From Myxocyprinus asiaticus (taxonomy: Eukaryota > Chordata > Actinopteri > Cypriniformes > Catostomidae): DNA of 64,000 bases. The position numbers and the translations under genes were made by a program. Of this stretch, positions 22,535-33,442 are shown piece by piece; the first letter of the stretch is position 1, and each line of letters opens with the position of its first letter. Under the pieces are notes generated by a model, which was not told where the DNA came from, made no database searches, and saw only the letters and a list, made by a program, of their open reading frames with translations. The stretch covers positions 17,014,001-17,078,000 of the forward strand of contig NC_059351.1 in the NCBI RefSeq assembly GCF_019703515.2. The letters are read 5' to 3'.

Positions 22535-23130
22535 GAGAATTACATGACTGTGGCAACATTTTTGCAAAATGATATTATGTGGTTCCATACACGAATCACA
22601 GCCATTCTGAGGTGAAATGTCCACTGAGTGGTGAGTTTAATGTTCTTCCAAAAGGATGAGGTTTTAAGGTTAATGTTTAAAATCAAAATGAAGGTTAAAG
22701 TTTTAAATTAACAAAACCAATATCCTTACCTTTAACCTAAACCTAACCGACAATGTCATAAAAAACAAATGTGACATGAAAAACGCAATTGCTGAAGCAT
22801 CCACATCATTTTGTTGTGCTTCTATGACACTTTCGGCTCACATGTCGACTCGCGTGCTCTTCTGCATTTGTATCCCAGTCTTTTGCAAGTGCAACGCTCT
22901 ATGAGTTGAGCAACCACTCAGTTTGATCATGCACAAACAAGCTTGTAAATGTAGTTAGTTGTGTAATGTAAACATAAAAATGTATCGCCTTACAAGTCAT
23001 GCACTATAGAAAAGTGTTTTGATGTTGTAACATAGCTTTGTGTGAGGAACAGCATGAAAGGTACTTGTTATGAACATATAATCTACCATTTTAATTGTAA
23101 ATTGTGTAAAAGGCAATAAAAGTCACTGTT
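22535..23130 (-). mobile_element. tRNA-derived SINE, copy 2
   Basis: Homologous to 18130-18640. On the minus strand a tRNA-like head is clear at about 22865-22915 (GGTTGCTCAACTCATAGAGC, then GTTGCACTTGCAA), resembling a tRNA A-box and anticodon arm. The T arm is degenerate. The body continues to the TTACATGACTGTGGCAAC phrase near 22545. The outer edge toward 23130 is uncertain. Confidence 0.65.
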
Positions 23131-23696
23131 GTTTTAGCACCTCTGGTGTTCCATACTACGAGCCACAAAAAAAAAAAAAAAAAAATGTTTTGCAAAAATG
23201 TAGGTATAGTAATATGATTCTGTGAGAAAGGGTTGGATATTTGCCAAAAGGTTCACCACAAAGCTGTGGCAAACCTTCCATTGTTGCCAACGATTTGCAA
23301 GAAGTACACCACTAACAGCAAAGAGCTGCAAACTTCTTGCAATACTTTTAGCAAACTTGTTTTGTAAAGCTACAATAAATTAACTGCATTATTGCCTCCA
23401 AAATCATTTTTGCAAGAGAAATCTAATGCATTTTCAATATTTTATAAACACTTTTCAGTAGGGAATAAAAATATGCTTTATAATGTAATTTTACTTGACA
23501 CTATCTTAGATAATAATTGCCAATAATTTTCACAGACCTCTTTACTATGCATTTCGAATTAGCCTTTTCAGCTTAAATAGGATACTAGTGATGCTGTCTT
23601 GGATTCAAAATAAAGTATTGACATCTTATAAGCAACATAATTTTGCTGCCTATGATGCTGGAAATGTCTACTAAAGGCTAGGGTATACTATGCTCT
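23131..23696. other. intergenic DNA, no gene seen
   Basis: AT-rich; poly(A) run at about 23167-23184. Confidence 0.5.
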
Positions 23697-23710
23697 GTTC
23701 CCTATCTGTC

Positions 23711-23890
23711 ATTTACTCGACGTTGTGTCGATGTAGTGACACTAGGGGTCACTCTTGGGAGCCCGAAACACCTCTGGTCTTTGAAAAAAGTCCAATGAAA
23801 ATTGGTGAGTGGTATTTGCATACAACTCCCCCGTACATACGGGTATAAAAGGAGCTGGTATGCAACCACTCATTCAGATTTTCTCTTAGG
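23711..23890 (+). repeat. left inverted terminal repeat of DIRS A with promoter
   Basis: From CTCGACGTTGTGTCGATG to ACTCATTCAG; reverse complement of 25910-26080. Contains TATAAAA at 23844-23850 pointing inward, so it probably holds the element promoter. Confidence 0.88.
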
Positions 23891-24065
23891 AGCCGAACGG
23901 TCAATGCTCACTGAGCTGAATTCCCACGGCTGTTCATTTATCTCTGCTGGATCTGACGGCGCATTTCACTGGTGCACTGCAGAGAACGCCCCTGGGCGCT
24001 TCAGCAGAAATAAAAGAGTATATTCTAAAAAATAGTATATTTCTCTAAAAGAGCGGCACACACAC

Positions 24066-24900
24066 TTGCTGTCTTTCGTGTCTGGGCGCTGCCCACGTGG
24101 AGATGTCCATGGCAATGATGCGGACGCGGCTTGCCTTTGTAAGAAACTGCATGAGGGTAGTTCCACCCCGGGATTGATGCAGAAGCTGCGTTCGGCAACC
24201 GACCTCGCTCTCCCGGTGACGAAGGTCACAGCGGGGTTTCTCGGGCAGGCAATGTCCACCTTGGTGGTCCAGGAGTGCCACCTTTCGCTCAACCTGGTCA
24301 AGATGGGAGAGGCTGACAAGGCACGGTTCCTTGGCACCCCCATTTCCCAGATTGTCCTGTTCGGCAACACCTTTGAGGACTTTGCCCAGCAGTTCTCGGC
24401 AGTGAAGCAGCATATGGCGGCTATCTAGCACATCCTGCCCTGGCTCAAGATCCCGCACCCCGTCTGCTCATCGCCAAGGGCATCCCCCTGTGGTGACTGC
24501 ACCGGCTCCAGCCCACCGTACCCATCTCACGGCCGCCGCCAAGAACCCACGAAAGGCTTCGAAGCGCCCCTGAGACAGGTGACCCAGGGACGACGAAACC
24601 CGCTGCTCTGGAGCTGGTAAGCAGACCACTCCATCCCCCGGTGGAGGGCCAGGAGGAGAATTTGTGTTACCTTTTCATTTAATTTTGCCGCATGCCCAAG
24701 TGGCTGCATTACCCAAGAGTTCAGCAAGAGAGGTTTCCTTGGTCACATACCCAGGTAAATGTCCTGGGGTCACATACCCAGTGCGCACGGCCGTCATCAT
24801 GACCACTGTCCACCATTCCATTTTGGCAGGTTTGGCACTCCAGCGGCGGTCTCCCCGCTCCTGCATGCCCAGCTATAGCACAAATCCGCCCCCGATGTGA
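24066..24900 (+). pseudogene. DIRS A gag-like gene, frameshifted
   Basis: The first frame (24066-24428, 120 codons) has the phrases LRSATDLALP, VVQECHLSLNL, ADKARFLGTPISQ and FGNTFEDFAQQFSAVK, which match the style of fish DIRS gag proteins as I know them. It ends at a TAG at 24426-24428. A second frame (24664-24900) continues with a basic, proline-rich tail. Gag would package element RNA. The antisense frame of similar length is a shadow. Confidence 0.75.
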
Positions 24901-24904
24901 TGGT

Positions 24905-25000
24905 CTCCACAACACCTTTGTGAGGTTCTACAATCTCCGGGTGGAACCGGTTTCGTCCTGTGTAGTGGCAGTCACAAGCAGGTATGTCCGGGACAGCTGG
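24905..25000 (+). pseudogene. DIRS A tyrosine recombinase, C-terminal remnant
   Basis: The plus strand at 24911-24965 encodes NTFVRFYNLRVEPVSS, matching NTFARFYNLRVEPVSS of DIRS B (43405-43455). The Tyr in this motif is the catalytic nucleophile of the family. Everything upstream of it in the recombinase is missing here. Confidence 0.85.
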
Positions 25001-25408
25001 CCGGGTGTATCGCTTGCGCATAGCACCTTTCACCTCCCCTGAACTGAAGACATGCGCTGTTGACTCCCAGTAGTGTTCACAAACTGTGTTCCCTGGATGA
25101 TTTCCTCCAAGCCCTGTGGCAGACGAGTTTGTGGAGAAACTCGATGCCGGCTCAGTACATGTGCTAACTAAGCCCTGTACTGGGGTAGGTGCTCCGCATG
25201 TGTTGGTTCCCCGTAGGTAACCCCATGCAATGTATATCTTCCGCTAATTAGTTTCCCTGTTGGTAAACTGCATCTTCCTTGGGCAGAGGCCCCTCTGCCC
25301 CAGTCACCATGTTTGTAGAAACTCCTCCCTCGTAGGGTAGGACTTCTCCACATTACATACTTCCGACAAAGCTCGGCAAGACCATGTGACGTATTTCCAC
25401 TCAAATAC

Positions 25409-25440
25409 CCCCCCCCCCCTCCCCCCCGGGCGGGGTGTGG
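25409..25440 (+). repeat. C-rich tract in DIRS A 3' region
   Basis: Two C runs (about 14 and 7) followed by GGGCGGGG. The equivalent part of DIRS B (about 43907-43925) is shorter. Probably length-variable; could form a quadruplex on the minus strand. Confidence 0.8.
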
Positions 25441-25737
25441 TCTCTGCGGTGTCTTCCCCTTGGGAGGGACAACCCCCCGACATAGATTTGGTGGCCCCAG
25501 TCGGTTAACTCTTTTTTGGGGAGAGGAAAAAAAAGGATAAGAGGCCACGACTGGGCTAGCCTGTCTCTATCTTTTGGGCAGTCGACTTGTCCCCGATGGG
25601 CCGTTCGACACTCATAACAGCATTGGGAGTGGTTATGTGTCAGCCTGGTGCGCTGGCTACGAGGCACACAGTGGTCTGCCCATCACACACTACCAGTTCA
25701 CGTAACACAGTTCAGCCAGTTGTGACGTTTTGTATAG

Positions 25738-25850
25738 GGACCCCTAGTGTCACTACATTGACACAATGTTGAGTGAGTGACAGATAGGGAACATCCTGGT
25801 TACTTGCGTAACCTCCGTTCCCTGATGGAGGGAACGAGACGTTGTGTCCC
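25738..25850. other. DIRS A internal complementary region
   Basis: The reverse complement of this segment reads as the right end of the element, then GTT, then the left end: CAAGTAACCAGGAT-GTT-CCCTATCTGTCACTC. It therefore copies the junction that the two ends would make in a circle. In DIRS elements this region is thought to template completion of the ends during replication. Confidence 0.88.
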
Positions 25851-25909
25851 TCCTGCCACAACACTGGACTACCTGCTGAAATGGCCGGGACCTTGTCTCG
25901 GCTCCTCAG

Positions 25910-26080
25910 CACAAAACCTGAATGAGTGGTTGCATACCAGCTCCTTTTATACCCGTATGTTTGGGGGAGTGGATGCAAATACCACTTGCCAATTTTCATT
26001 GGCCTTTTTTCAAAGACCAGAGGTGTTTCGGGCTCCTGAGAGTGACCCCTAGTGTCACTACATTGACACAACATCTCTTT
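25910..26080 (-). repeat. right inverted terminal repeat of DIRS A
   Basis: Reverse complement of the left repeat, including a TATAAAA box that points leftward into the element. The last about 40 bp (to 26120) are unique to this end. Confidence 0.88.
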
Positions 26081-26123
26081 CCCTCCATCAGGGAACGGAG
26101 GTTACGCAAGTAACCAGGACGTT

Positions 26124-27203
26124 TTTTTGCATTTCAAAATAAACTTTTTTGACACAGGCCTGTAAGGACACATTTGACGCATGCCACGATGCATGTTTTG
26201 TGATACTCTTTTAGTACAGTCAATGTCAGGAGCATACTCTGACGACATGCAGAGAAGCAGACTATCTGCAAAACTAGGCTTCATGCGGCAGTCCACACAT
26301 TCAAGTAGGCAGCTCACTAAAGTTTGGAAGAGAGCTTTTATGCTAGAAGAATACAATATTCTTGAGTCTCTAGTCTTTCCCCCCCCAATAAAATAAAGCT
26401 GAAAGTTTGTTCACATGAGGTTACAGTTTTCCAGAAAACAGTGGGGGATGTAAGTTGAATACTGTATATTGTCAGAAGGACATTGTCAGCTAGGAAAAGC
26501 TGGATTGGGGTGATATGTAAAGTAACAGAAAAGTGTGTGGAGAACCAAAAATTGGGGATCAGCTTCAAAGAAGCTTTACCTAATCAAATAATGAGATTTT
26601 TCACCAGAAAAATTATACGTTTCATATAAATCTTGCATAAGTTTGGACTATCTGAGAACAGATAAATGTATCAGACTACCTGTTGCATACAAAGATCACA
26701 CACAGATCTGCAGGAATCTTTGCCGGGTCTCTGAGGAGTCCTGAAAGGATGAATCAAAAGAACCAGCAGGAGAAAACTCTAGGGGAGCGAAATCAAAACA
26801 CTCTCAGTAAAATGGAAGAGGCTGCACTATTTGACCAGCCCGGAAGGTGCAATTCACCCACTTTATAACACACCCTCACACTCAAACACACATACAAACA
26901 CAGCGACACATCCTCTAACTGTCTGAAGTAAGTGTCAGCAAAAAGTAATGCTTTCACAAAGCCTATGCTCATCAAGGGAATTTCTGAGCCGACAGGCTTT
27001 TTTTCTTTTTTCTTTTTTCTCTAGATCAACCTCTTCCTCTCTCCCCCTAATAGGTTCTCATGAATAGGTCCTATCAATAAAAAACTAAAGCTGTTTGACA
27101 TGAATACATTCAACAATGATAGTGATTTTGTATGCTTTTAATACAATATTATATAACGTTCAAGTCATATTGACTACTTCTATGGAGCTTTACTGGTGTT
27201 TTT

Positions 27204-27235
<32 letters not shown>

Positions 27236-27837
27236 GTAAATTAACAATATACAGGTGAGTAAATAATTACATAATTTTCATTTTTGGGTGAACTATTCCT
27301 TGAACTGTAGCATTTACTTGTAGTGCAATTCGATCGAGAAAGAGAGAGAGTAAAAGACAGAGGCAGACAGGACCTTCATCATTATTCCATTATCACTAGC
27401 AGTCTCAGCATTTATTGTGACACACTATTGTCCTGGTCCTCCTGTTACCATGGCAACCAGTGGGGACACCCAAGCCCTGGCATTGGGCCTTTTATGTATG
27501 CTAGGCACTATAACCACCACAAGAGCTCTGCTGACTCACCCTAGACTGAAAAGTGAGCAAGAATTCTGGTGCACTAATGACTCTGAAAACCCTGATTGAC
27601 CATGTTAACATTAATGAAATATGTTTAACTACATTAAATTAACTTAAAGAGGTTATATCTTATTTTTTAACATTTAAAATTTTCCCTTGTGGTACAGTTT
27701 TTTTTTTTTTTTCAACAAAATATTTTTTTAACAAATTACTTAACTGGTTGTGTTTTGTGTTTATGATAACACATTTACCTAATATGATATTGAAATAATT
27801 GTAATAATAAGAATGTATCAAAGAGCATCCAAAGAGG
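26124..27837. other. intergenic DNA, no gene seen
   Basis: Contains a poly(T) run at about 27205-27232 and a MITE end (TTCATTTTTGGGTGAACTA) near 27277-27296. Short frames show no domain. Confidence 0.5.
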
Positions 27838-27969
27838 TGTAACGATGGTGCCGCTGGCAATGACAATGCAGATGAAGATGAAGACGACGATGAAGTGCAG
27901 AACCCAAGTGACAAGATCACATGACAGGAACAAACATGGCATGGAACAAAAACACATACAATCCTGACA
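27838..27969 (-). repeat. 3' LTR, internally deleted
   Basis: Both ends match the other LTR (TGTAACG... and ...CAATCCTGACA) but about 345 bp in the middle are missing. The join is at AACCCAAGTG/ACAAGATCAC, with a 2-base (TG) match at the two breakpoints. Confidence 0.88.
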
Positions 27970-28029
27970 TATCCCCCCCTCTAGGGGCAGCTCCCGATGC
28001 CCCAAAACATGTGTGGTGACTTGACGTGA

Positions 28030-28668
28030 TTACGTGGCAGGACATGGAAACATGGTGAAACAAGGTGTGGGGCATGGCCTGTTGAGACAGGGTGTGGAGC
28101 ATGGGATCAGGGCAATGCCAGTGGAAGGTGGAGCCATGAGGGACTTGAGGGGCAGAGCCATGGAAGGCGGAGCCGTGAAAGATTTGAAGGGTGACAGCAG
28201 GGAACTTGGTACCCGGAGAGTAGCCAATGGCTCGAAGGGCCAGAGTGGAGCCAGAGGCAGGGCGGACCAAGACAGCGGCAGAGGCTCGGAGGAGCAAGGC
28301 GGAGCTGGGGGATCGGAAGACTGAGGTGGAGCCGGTGGGGCTGAGGACCAAGGCGGAGCCGTAGAGATGGAGCTCCCTGGTGGAGCTGAAGGATCAGAGA
28401 GACAAGGCGTAGCCAGGGGATCAGAGAGCCAAAGTGGAGCCAGGTGACCGACAGACCAAGGAGGAGCTGGAGGGACGATGGACCCCGATAAAGCCGACAG
28501 GCTGAAGGACCGCAGTGGAGCCGAGGGAACGTAGAGCCGAGGTGATGTCGAGGGATCGACAGGCCAAGGCAGAGTCCAGGGCTCAGAGGGTCTAGGTGGG
28601 GTCGGAGGCTCGAAAGTTCCCCTTGCCTGATTAGGAGAACTAAGGGTGGGCACAAGGGCGGGAACCAA
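28030..28668 (-). CDS. proline/serine-rich frame of the short LTR element
   Basis: A 212-codon minus frame made of imperfect repeats of the type PPAPPxSSxPxAPP. In plus-strand DNA this appears as repeated GGxGGAGCxG phrases. It lies downstream of the gag-like frame and may be a continuation of it through a frameshift. No enzyme motif is visible. Other long frames here (for example 28107-29078 minus) are products of the same repeats in other registers. Confidence 0.45.
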   Translation of the reverse strand: MVPALVPTLSSPNQARGTFEPPTPPRPSEPWTLPWPVDPSTSPRLYVPSAPLRSFSLSALSGSIVPPAPPWSVGHLAPLWLSDPLATPCLSDPSAPPGSSISTAPPWSSAPPAPPQSSDPPAPPCSSEPLPLSWSALPLAPLWPFEPLATLRVPSSLLSPFKSFTAPPSMALPLKSLMAPPSTGIALIPCSTPCLNRPCPTPCFTMFPCPAT

Positions 28669-28739
28669 TTACAGCTCAAATAGCCCAGTGAAAGATGGCT
28701 CTGGAACAAACGAGGCCTGCAACGCTGGTTTTTTGGCCA

Positions 28740-29071
28740 GAGGTGTTGCTGTGACGTGGCATGGAGCAGGCTAAGGCGTTGCTGAGATGTGGCATGGGGC
28801 AGGCTGAGGCGTTGCTGTGACGTGGCATGGGGCAGGCTGAGGCGTTGCTGTGACGTGGCATGGGGCAGGCTGAGGCGTTGCTGTGACGTGGCATGGGGCA
28901 AGCTGAGGCGTTGCTGTGACATGGCATAGGGCAAGCTGAGGCGTTGCTGTGACATGGCATAGGGCAAGCTGAGGCGTTGCTGTGACGTGGCATGGGGCAG
29001 GCTGAGGCGTTGCTGTGACGTGGCATGGAGCAGGTTGGGGCGTTGCTGTGACGTGGCATGGGGCAAGATCC
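28740..29071 (-). repeat. 33-bp tandem repeat coding an 11-residue motif
   Basis: About ten units of 33 bp. In the gag frame each codes PCHVTATPQPA with Pro/Leu or Ser/Thr variants. The length being a multiple of three keeps several frames open. Confidence 0.92.
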
Positions 29072-29370
29072 GGGGCAAAAGATGTCGCTAGCTCAGTGAC
29101 CATGATGAGGAACTCTGGCTCGGTGGCCATGACGTGGGACACTGGCTCGTCGACTATGACGTGGGACTCCGGCTCGGCATCCGTCTCCCCCACAGTGAAC
29201 GTAGAACCAATAATATGCAGGGCAAGGTCGATATACTGAGCCAGATTAAGGGGACTGCGACTGCCAGGCATCAAGGAGGAGATTGGCTCACTCAATCCCA
29301 CCCGGAAAATGTCCTTGAGGGCGACCTCATTAAAGTCCACCCGGCAGGCCAGAGCGCAGAAGTCCTCCAC
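28771..29370 (-). CDS. gag-like protein with 11-residue tandem repeats
   Basis: A 199-codon minus frame. The N-terminal part (MEDFCALACRVDFNEVALK, then LKDIFRVGLSEPISSLMP, then LAQYIDLAL) resembles the C-terminal capsid region of fish gypsy-type gag proteins. The middle is acidic and Val-rich. The C-terminal half is the 11-residue repeat. It ends at a stop at 28771-28773, inside the repeat array, probably by mutation of one unit. A CCHC motif is not seen. The natural start may lie further upstream in sequence near 29380-29440. Confidence 0.65.
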   Translation of the reverse strand: MEDFCALACRVDFNEVALKDIFRVGLSEPISSLMPGSRSPLNLAQYIDLALHIIGSTFTVGETDAEPESHVIVDEPVSHVMATEPEFLIMVTELATSFAPDLAPCHVTATPQPAPCHVTATPQPAPCHVTATPQLALCHVTATPQLALCHVTATPQLAPCHVTATPQPAPCHVTATPQPAPCHVTATPQPAPCHISATP

Positions 29371-29449
29371 ATAATTTTCCAGGGATCAACTCCCCTGGTG
29401 AAGTCGAAGAAGCTGGATTGCTGGGTTCGTTTAGGTCAGTCAGGTATTC

Positions 29450-29928
29450 TGTAACGTTGCAGGCGCTGGCAATGACAATGTAGACGAAGACGACGATGAA
29501 GTGTAGAACCCAAGTGCAGTTTATTATAAATCATGATATCCAGAAACCTAACTCTAAAAGTGAACAAAACATAAACATGAACTTGACTTAACTAAACTTG
29601 ACATGACTTGGTTAGACTATGAAACAAAACATAAATCTAAATGTGACTTGACTTGATCATTGCACCAACAATGATACATTAACACACATACCTGACAATG
29701 GACAATGGCAAACATAAGGCTTAAATACATGGACAAGGGTAAAAAGACAAACAAGTTAACCAATGAAAAGACAGAACTGATAACAAGATAACTAGACAAT
29801 AAACCAATGAAAACAAGACACATGAACATGGAGGGAAAACATGAAACCTTATGACTAGGGGACCACATGACAAGATCACATGACAGGAACAAACATGGTA
29901 TGGAACAAAAACACATACAATCCTGACA
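29450..29928 (-). repeat. 5' LTR of the short LTR element (479 bp)
   Basis: Plus-strand ends TGTAACG and CCTGACA. In the element's direction it carries a TATTTAAG box (plus 29722-29729) and an AATAAA signal (plus TTTATT 29520-29525). Confidence 0.9.
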
Positions 29929-29933
29929 AGAGG

Positions 29934-32489
29934 AAATCTGACATTTTTTATATTTCTTATTTGCTTACATTTTATTTGTAACTTAGAAATAGTGCTGAAT
30001 CTTAAAAATTTCTGAAATCCTAAGACTCATGTGGCATTAACACCATGTCACAAGTACCGTAATTGGGTGTTTCTTCAGCTACGGGCAATTTCATGTCCCA
30101 GGGCCCATTTTGATATAAATTAACCAATTTATTTATTTATTCATTGATTGATTGATTGATTGATTGATTTATATGATGGCTACATTAAAACTGAATTAGA
30201 AACTTACCATGCCCTCAACATTTAGTTTTGGTACATTTTAAATAGCTTTATATGCAAAGAATTTTCCTATTTTAGCCTAGTCCAAGATCCAGATTTCAAT
30301 ATTAAACTAAAATCCATTTAATATAAATTATTACATTTAAAACTATGGTAATCTAAACAAAATGTGAAATAAACATAAACAATTTCAATACGTCTTGTGT
30401 GAAACTTAAAGATTTTCTTTTTTTTTTTTTTTTTTTTTTTTTAAGGTTAGTGTTAACCAAATCAACAAAAGTGTCAGTGAAGAGCATGCTTGAGATGAAA
30501 TATGAGACAAGTGATGTTTGAATACAACAAACAAAAATAAATGTATATATCACTTGTGCGCAGAATATCTTTAATGGGCACCATTTCCAATCAAGCTGTA
30601 ATTTTGGCAAATTATGCAAAAAGTGTGGAAATATTATTTCATTGTGTGTATTTAGGATACATAAAATGTTAAGAAATTAGCCTTAGCAAGACAAAGCGGT
30701 TGGCCATTTTATTTTAAATGCCATGTCTTTTCTTTCACCGTCATTTCCATCTTGGAATTCTATTAAACACAACACAGAATTTGAGATGTCCTGGAAATGA
30801 CACTGTAGTGGGACTTTTCAGGAATTTTCATGAAAAAATGACAAATCCCCTGTGATACGTTTAAATACACTTTTGGGACATTGTTAGTAGACAAATTAAA
30901 AAATGTTTTAATGAGACTTTGCTTTCTAGAAGTTCACAGTGCTAAAAGAGTCCAATTACGAGAGTTGTAAACTTGGAGTTCTATGAAAGCTCCAACTTAA
31001 AAGTCATGAATTAATGGCAACGGCCTAAACAGTTAAGAGGTTTTTTACACCAGGGGCAGACTGGCCATAGGGAGAACTGGGACCCACAAAACAGGGCAGA
31101 ATGGCAGAACAACCTACACCCCCCCCCCCCCAAGTTTGTCTTGAGAAACTTCTCCCTCTTTTTGTCCTTCGGGTCATTTTTGACCTGTATTGAAAACCAT
31201 TCAAAATGCATAAACTTTTGATTAGTGTACAATGGCACTTAAGACCCCATGGAAATCTGTTTTACTGTAGTCCCAAAGTGTACAATGATAGGGGGAAAAG
31301 ATATATACTGTATATTAACAGTGTAACACATTTTTTTAAAGAATAATAAAGAAAAAGTTTAAAAACTTGGCAAACATTGGCCAAGGATGTCTAAATTCAC
31401 ATTTGGTATTTTAAAATATCTTTAACTATAATATAACATTTTCTGATATATTCTGCATGCATAACATTAACAGTGCACATTTTAGAGTTAGAATTTAGGC
31501 CCATTTTGCACATCAATTGCAATAAATCCATTTCTTCCCATTAATTTCAGACAATTTGTCGCAGTGTAACAGGGGTTTAGGAAGATGCTGTAATAGTTAT
31601 TTCTGCCATCTAATGTTTTAGAATAAAATTAATTTCAATCGGCCTTTTACCATTTGGGGGCCTTTAGCGCCATTGCACCCTATAAAAAAATATATATATA
31701 TATAAAATAAAAACAATAATAATGTTCAAAATGGTAAAAAAATAAATATATAAAAATACGCTTAATATTTACCTTAAATTATTACAGGTATATACAAAAA
31801 TGCATTTTCTTGTTTATTTTGGTGTTTTTAAGGGTCTAATGTTTATTCCCAGTTCCGAAAACTATGCAGTATTTATAACCTGCCTTTATTACCTGTCCAG
31901 GGTCAAAAATGACTGAACACAATTGGAGGGTTAAACATTTTGCTAGAACATATCGAGGTGAATTAATAAAACACGTCCCCCACACTCTTTAAAAAGGTGA
32001 TTTTTGTCTCCCGCACTTTTCTAAGCTAAACCCATACCGAGTCCAAATGGTGGATTTATATACAGTACTCTTTGCATTTTGTTACTTTAGGCTGACTGAG
32101 CGACAATCCAGCCAGTCACAGGCAAGTTTCATGAGCTGAAACAACCCTTACGTAATAGGCCATCAGTCAGTCAGTCTAATCAACGTGGCTTCGTTCATAT
32201 ATACAAAGTTGCTTTCAACAATGCTCATTTATCCATGTTTTTTATTGGCATTGATATTGTTCTAAATTAATAATCTAGAGATGAGGAGCACACGAATGAG
32301 AGTTATTTATCGGCATATCGTTCTTGATTGGCAGCATTACGTGAAATGCACTGCAGAAAATCAACAAAGGACAGTCCTTCTTTTAAGCACAAATTCTAAG
32401 TGGAGTTTATATCAGTGCATAAGTCTTCATTAAGTTATGGTTTTTACATTATGTTTGTGAGGTAATAGTTTGATCAGTTGTTTTTGCCA
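29934..32489. other. intergenic DNA, no gene seen
   Basis: Contains (ATTG)n near 30145-30170, poly(T) at 30418-30442, a C-run near 31118-31133 and a dispersed repeat at 30785-30960 (see 19200). GGGTGTTTCTTCAGCTACGG near 30066-30085 resembles the reverse complement of sequence near 19390-19415. Confidence 0.5.
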
Positions 32490-32900
32490 ATTTAAAGAAT
32501 AGTTCACCCAAAAATGAAAATTTGCTGATAATTTACTCACCCTCAGGCCATTCAAGATGTATCTGAGTTTCTTTCTTCATCAAAACAGAATTTAAGACTT
32601 TTAGGATTTCATTTCAGGCCTCCTCCTATAAACAATGCAAGTGAATGTCCTCCATTTTTTGATGGTCCAAAATGCGTATTTAGGGTGCATCAAAATAATC
32701 CACATGAACCCAGTCGAAAAATAAAGTTCTTCTGAATGCAAATGATTGATTATTTTTAGAAACAAAACAATACTTATATACTTTTTAACTAAAAATGTTC
32801 ACTTCCGTACATCTCTGTGACGTGCGCTCATGAGAGGGATGACGTAAGCGCGTTAGTAAGGTCACGTGTCACGTGGAGGAGGAGTCAGGAAGCGCGTTAT
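32490..32900 (+). mobile_element. MITE fragment with one terminal repeat
   Basis: Begins TTTAAAGAATAGTTCACCC, then AAAAATGAAAATT and TTTACTCACCCTC, the family terminus seen at 20454. The internal part is different (GTGACGTGCGCTCATGAG near 32818). No matching right terminus was found. Confidence 0.6.
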
Positions 32901-33354
32901 TGTTTGCATTGTTTTGTTTTTTTTATTATTATTTGGAAATTATTTTTTATTTAATTTTATATTGTTTTGAAATTGTTTTGGACTGTTTTGGTTTGTGAAC
33001 GGCACAAGTTTCTCTTGTAAACAATGACGGCATCACCAGAAATGGTGACTGAATTATTAAATGGATTTGAACTAATTTTGGTGAACGTAGTCAAAACACC
33101 CAAGCCACTTGGATACATTTAAATCCCACAATGCACAAGCACATAAAAACAAAAATAAAACTGTGCACGTGCACAATTGTCATTATTGTAATTGATTAAA
33201 TCATTTATTCAGGAACAGCTTGTGCTCAGTCTTTTATTGTCATGTGTGAAACAGAAGCAAGTGCTCCACAAGATGCCCTTTATTTTTGCAGCTAATTGTG
33301 CAAAACTTTGCAATACTTGAATCTTTAAAATACTACAAATATTAAAAGTAAATA

Positions 33355-33360
<6 letters not shown>

Positions 33361-33440
<80 letters not shown>
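33361..33440. repeat. (AT)n tract left of Tc1-like element
   Basis: About 80 bases of AT repeat abutting the transposon end. Confidence 0.95.

Positions 33441-33442
<2 letters not shown>

Larger units (their letters stand above)
23700..26120 (+). mobile_element. DIRS-like retroelement A, internally deleted
   Basis: Inverted terminal repeats of about 165 bp (23711-23890 and 25910-26080), an internal region complementary to the joined ends (25738-25850), a gag-like frame and the last part of a tyrosine recombinase identify a DIRS element. It lacks RT, RNase H and most of the recombinase, so it is non-autonomous. It is flanked by GTT on both sides (23697-23699 and 26121-26123) without a longer target duplication. 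That fits the recombinase-based integration known for DIRS elements. Confidence 0.9.
27838..29928 (-). mobile_element. short LTR retroelement with gag-like gene only
   Basis: Flanked by AGAGG at 27833-27837 and 29929-29933. On the minus strand: 5' LTR (29450-29928), gag-like frame, tandem-repeat region, proline-rich region, polypurine tract (purine run at about 27970-27985) and a shortened 3' LTR (27838-27969). No protease, RT or integrase is seen in 2.1 kb, so it would depend on another element. Confidence 0.9.

Noticed and set aside
24045..24458. 137-codon minus frame opposite DIRS A gag
   Set aside because: Antisense shadow; the plus strand carries the gag-like motifs.
28740..29071. CRISPR-like regular repeat
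   Set aside because: Units are contiguous with no spacers, code a peptide repeat and lie in a eukaryotic retroelement.
28107..29078. 323-codon minus-strand frame across the short LTR element
   Set aside because: It is open because the 33-bp repeat and proline-rich repeats have lengths divisible by three. The gag-like start lies in a different frame (28771-29370).
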